From the NCBI GenBank assembly GCA_021795535.1, contig JAJYPG010000061.1, positions 1-7,086 on the forward strand: a stretch of DNA of 7,086 bases. The letters are read 5' to 3'. The notes below the pieces were generated by a model. That model made no database searches. It was not told where the DNA came from and saw only the letters and a list, made by a program, of their open reading frames with translations. This DNA is from Planctomycetota bacterium. GTDB taxonomy: Bacteria > Planctomycetota > Phycisphaerae > WQYP01. The position numbers were made by a program, and so were the translations under genes. Shown here piece by piece: positions 6,555 through 7,086 of the stretch (position 1 is its first letter; each line of letters starts with the position of its first letter).

Positions 6555-6696
6555 AAGGGCAAAAGATGTGACAATTTTTCCGGGATGGGCGACGGCTGAT
6601 GCTGGGGATATACTCCAGCGTGGTCCCAATCTTAAATCGGGACTCTGTGCAGAGTGTGGTGGGGGGGCGGAGTAGCCAAGGGCATGACAATTTTTC
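6555..6696. repeat. 19-nt direct repeat (one copy split by 7 nt) flanking a hairpin-dense segment
   Basis: AAGGGCA (6555-6561), a 7-base insert, and TGACAATTTTTC (6569-6580) recur without the insert at 6678-6696. Between them, 6601-6655 holds three consecutive inverted repeats: GCTGG/CCAGC (6601-6605, 6615-6619), an 8-bp stem with one mismatch (6623-6630, 6636-6643), and ACTCTG/CAGAGT (6642-6647, 6650-6655). The second stem becomes fully paired, with one G-U, when read as minus-strand RNA. A third TGACAATT copy is at 6869-6876. No gene is convincing across this segment. Confidence 0.5.
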
Positions 6697-6710
6697 TGAG
6701 CCTCTGGGAG

Positions 6711-6730
6711 CGCGGCTGTCCTCAGCCGCC
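6711..6730. repeat. REP-like hairpin
   Basis: A perfect 7-bp stem GCGGCTG (6712-6718) / CAGCCGC (6723-6729) encloses a TCCT loop. No T-run follows on either strand, so it is not a standard intrinsic terminator. The stop codon of the 47-codon minus-strand remnant (6724-6722) lies inside it. Its GC-rich stem in an otherwise A/T-leaning spacer suggests an interspersed extragenic palindrome. Confidence 0.5.
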
Positions 6731-6865
6731 TTTCGCCAGTTCATCGAACGCATTTTGGGCTTGCATTATAGGCCAAAAATAGACGCTTTCCTCCCGTCCC
6801 GGAATAATTGTCGCGCCCGTAGCCAACTTGGCAATGTATTTATTGTTTGCACGACCGATAATCTT
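6722..6865 (-). pseudogene. 47-codon coding-like remnant, no start codon
   Basis: On the minus strand this frame is open from just after a TAA (6868-6866) to a TGA (6724-6722). It gives a peptide with natural protein character: GRANNKYIAKLATGATIIPG near residues 4-23, then REESVYFWPIMQAQNAFDEL to about residue 43. About 70 per cent of its codons start with a purine. There is no ATG or ribosome binding site at its head. The adjacent frame upstream carries an ATG (6924-6922) and 18 or so reasonable codons, so a single frameshift near the A4 run at 6864-6867 could join them. I do not recognise the family. It may be the tail of a decayed gene or of a mobile element. Confidence 0.3.
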
Positions 6866-6975
6866 TTATGACAATTGCGAAATGAAATATGGGTTCTGGC
6901 AGGAACAATGCGTTTATTTTCATTCGCGTATATGCTGACGGGTATGTCCACGAAATGTTTTAAGATAATTCATAG

Positions 6976-7005
6976 TTGCCGCAGAAAAATCATCAAGTAT
7001 ATATA
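6976..7005 (+). promoter_or_regulatory. Weak candidate promoter for the right-edge gene
   Basis: TTGCCG (6976-6981) is followed at 16-18 bp by the overlapping TATATA words at 6998-7005, about 25-30 bases before the candidate start codon at 7031. Both boxes are imperfect, and the region is A/T-rich enough for such matches to arise by chance. Confidence 0.2.
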
Positions 7006-7030
7006 CAGACCAAAGCCGATGGTAATAGCG

Positions 7031-7086
7031 ATGAATACGCAAACGCTCAATGATACGAAGGTTCTGTTGGTCTTTACCGCCGTGAA
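7031..7086 (+). CDS. Start of a gene cut by the right edge, possibly a GT2 glycosyltransferase
   Basis: Eighteen codons are visible from the ATG at 7031, and the peptide includes T-K-V-L-L-V-F-T-A-V before the window ends. A short polar lead followed by a V-L-V-x-T-hydrophobic first strand is how many GT2-family enzymes, such as polyprenyl-phosphate sugar synthases, begin, just before their N-E or Y-N-E motif; that motif would lie beyond the edge. Such an enzyme would supply the lipid-linked donor used by a GT39 transferase, and one is encoded divergently upstream. The frame is open back to 6872, with in-frame ATGs at 6908, 6932, 6944 and 7019, and no start has a good ribosome binding site, so the choice is tentative. 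Confidence 0.35.
   Translation, partial: MNTQTLNDTKVLLVFTAV

Noticed and set aside
6560..6660. Faint resemblance of a minus-strand peptide (IGTTLEYIPS) to IS66 transposase N-terminal regions
   Set aside because: The match is a few residues, spacing to the following Cys is wrong, and no other transposase motif or terminal repeat is present.
6511..6753. Minus-strand frame of 80 codons whose TAA overlaps the ATG of the 48-codon frame (TAATG)
   Set aside because: It spans the REP-like hairpin and the hairpin-dense segment, has junk-like composition and no ribosome binding site. The overlap is probably chance, though it would matter if the frame proved real.

Overview
The window is 7,086 bases of bacterial DNA of moderate G+C content. 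It holds three complete ordinary genes, one gene cut by the left edge, one probable gene start cut by the right edge, and two long stretches of repeat-rich non-coding DNA. The organism cannot be fixed from the sequence. The single-copy tRNA-modification gene, the family styles and the wide intergenic gaps full of hairpins and decayed repeats would fit a Planctomycetota/PVC-type genome, but this is an impression from general knowledge and not a demonstrated assignment.

Layout. At 3-797 (+) lies the C-terminal five sixths of MiaA, the tRNA A37 dimethylallyltransferase. A complete FGGY-family carbohydrate kinase follows 29 bases later at 827-2188 (+), with a good ribosome binding site. From 2189 to about 3260 no gene is convincing. 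This gap holds, in order: three copies of a 14-bp motif, TAGACTATGGCCAA, spaced 32 and 42 bp apart; a roughly 100-bp imperfect palindrome; a GA/CG-rich low-complexity tract; and two near-identical 152-bp tandem units, each encoding a pair of back-to-back tetraloop hairpins. A SAM-dependent methyltransferase with a C-terminal THUMP-like domain follows at 3297-4610 (+). It converges on a GT39 (PMT/ArnT-type) membrane glycosyltransferase at 4607-6364 (-), and the two stop codons share the four bases TTAG.

Upstream of the glycosyltransferase, 6365-7030 is a mosaic. It contains a 48-codon reading frame whose stop abuts the glycosyltransferase start, an overlapping alternative promoter/operator reading, a hairpin-dense segment bounded by a 19-nt direct repeat, a REP-like hairpin, and a 47-codon coding-like remnant on the minus strand. 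At 7031 a plus-strand gene seems to begin. Its first residues resemble the start of a GT2 sugar transferase, so it may be a divergent partner of the GT39 gene.

Functionally the genes are a mix of tRNA modification, sugar phosphorylation, a methyltransferase and lipid-linked glycosyl transfer. miaA and the kinase could be co-transcribed because of their spacing, but no shared pathway is evident. I do not see a new defence, mobile or biosynthetic system. The least explained features are the phased 14-bp motif array, the tandem double-hairpin units, and the small reading frames upstream of the GT39 gene.
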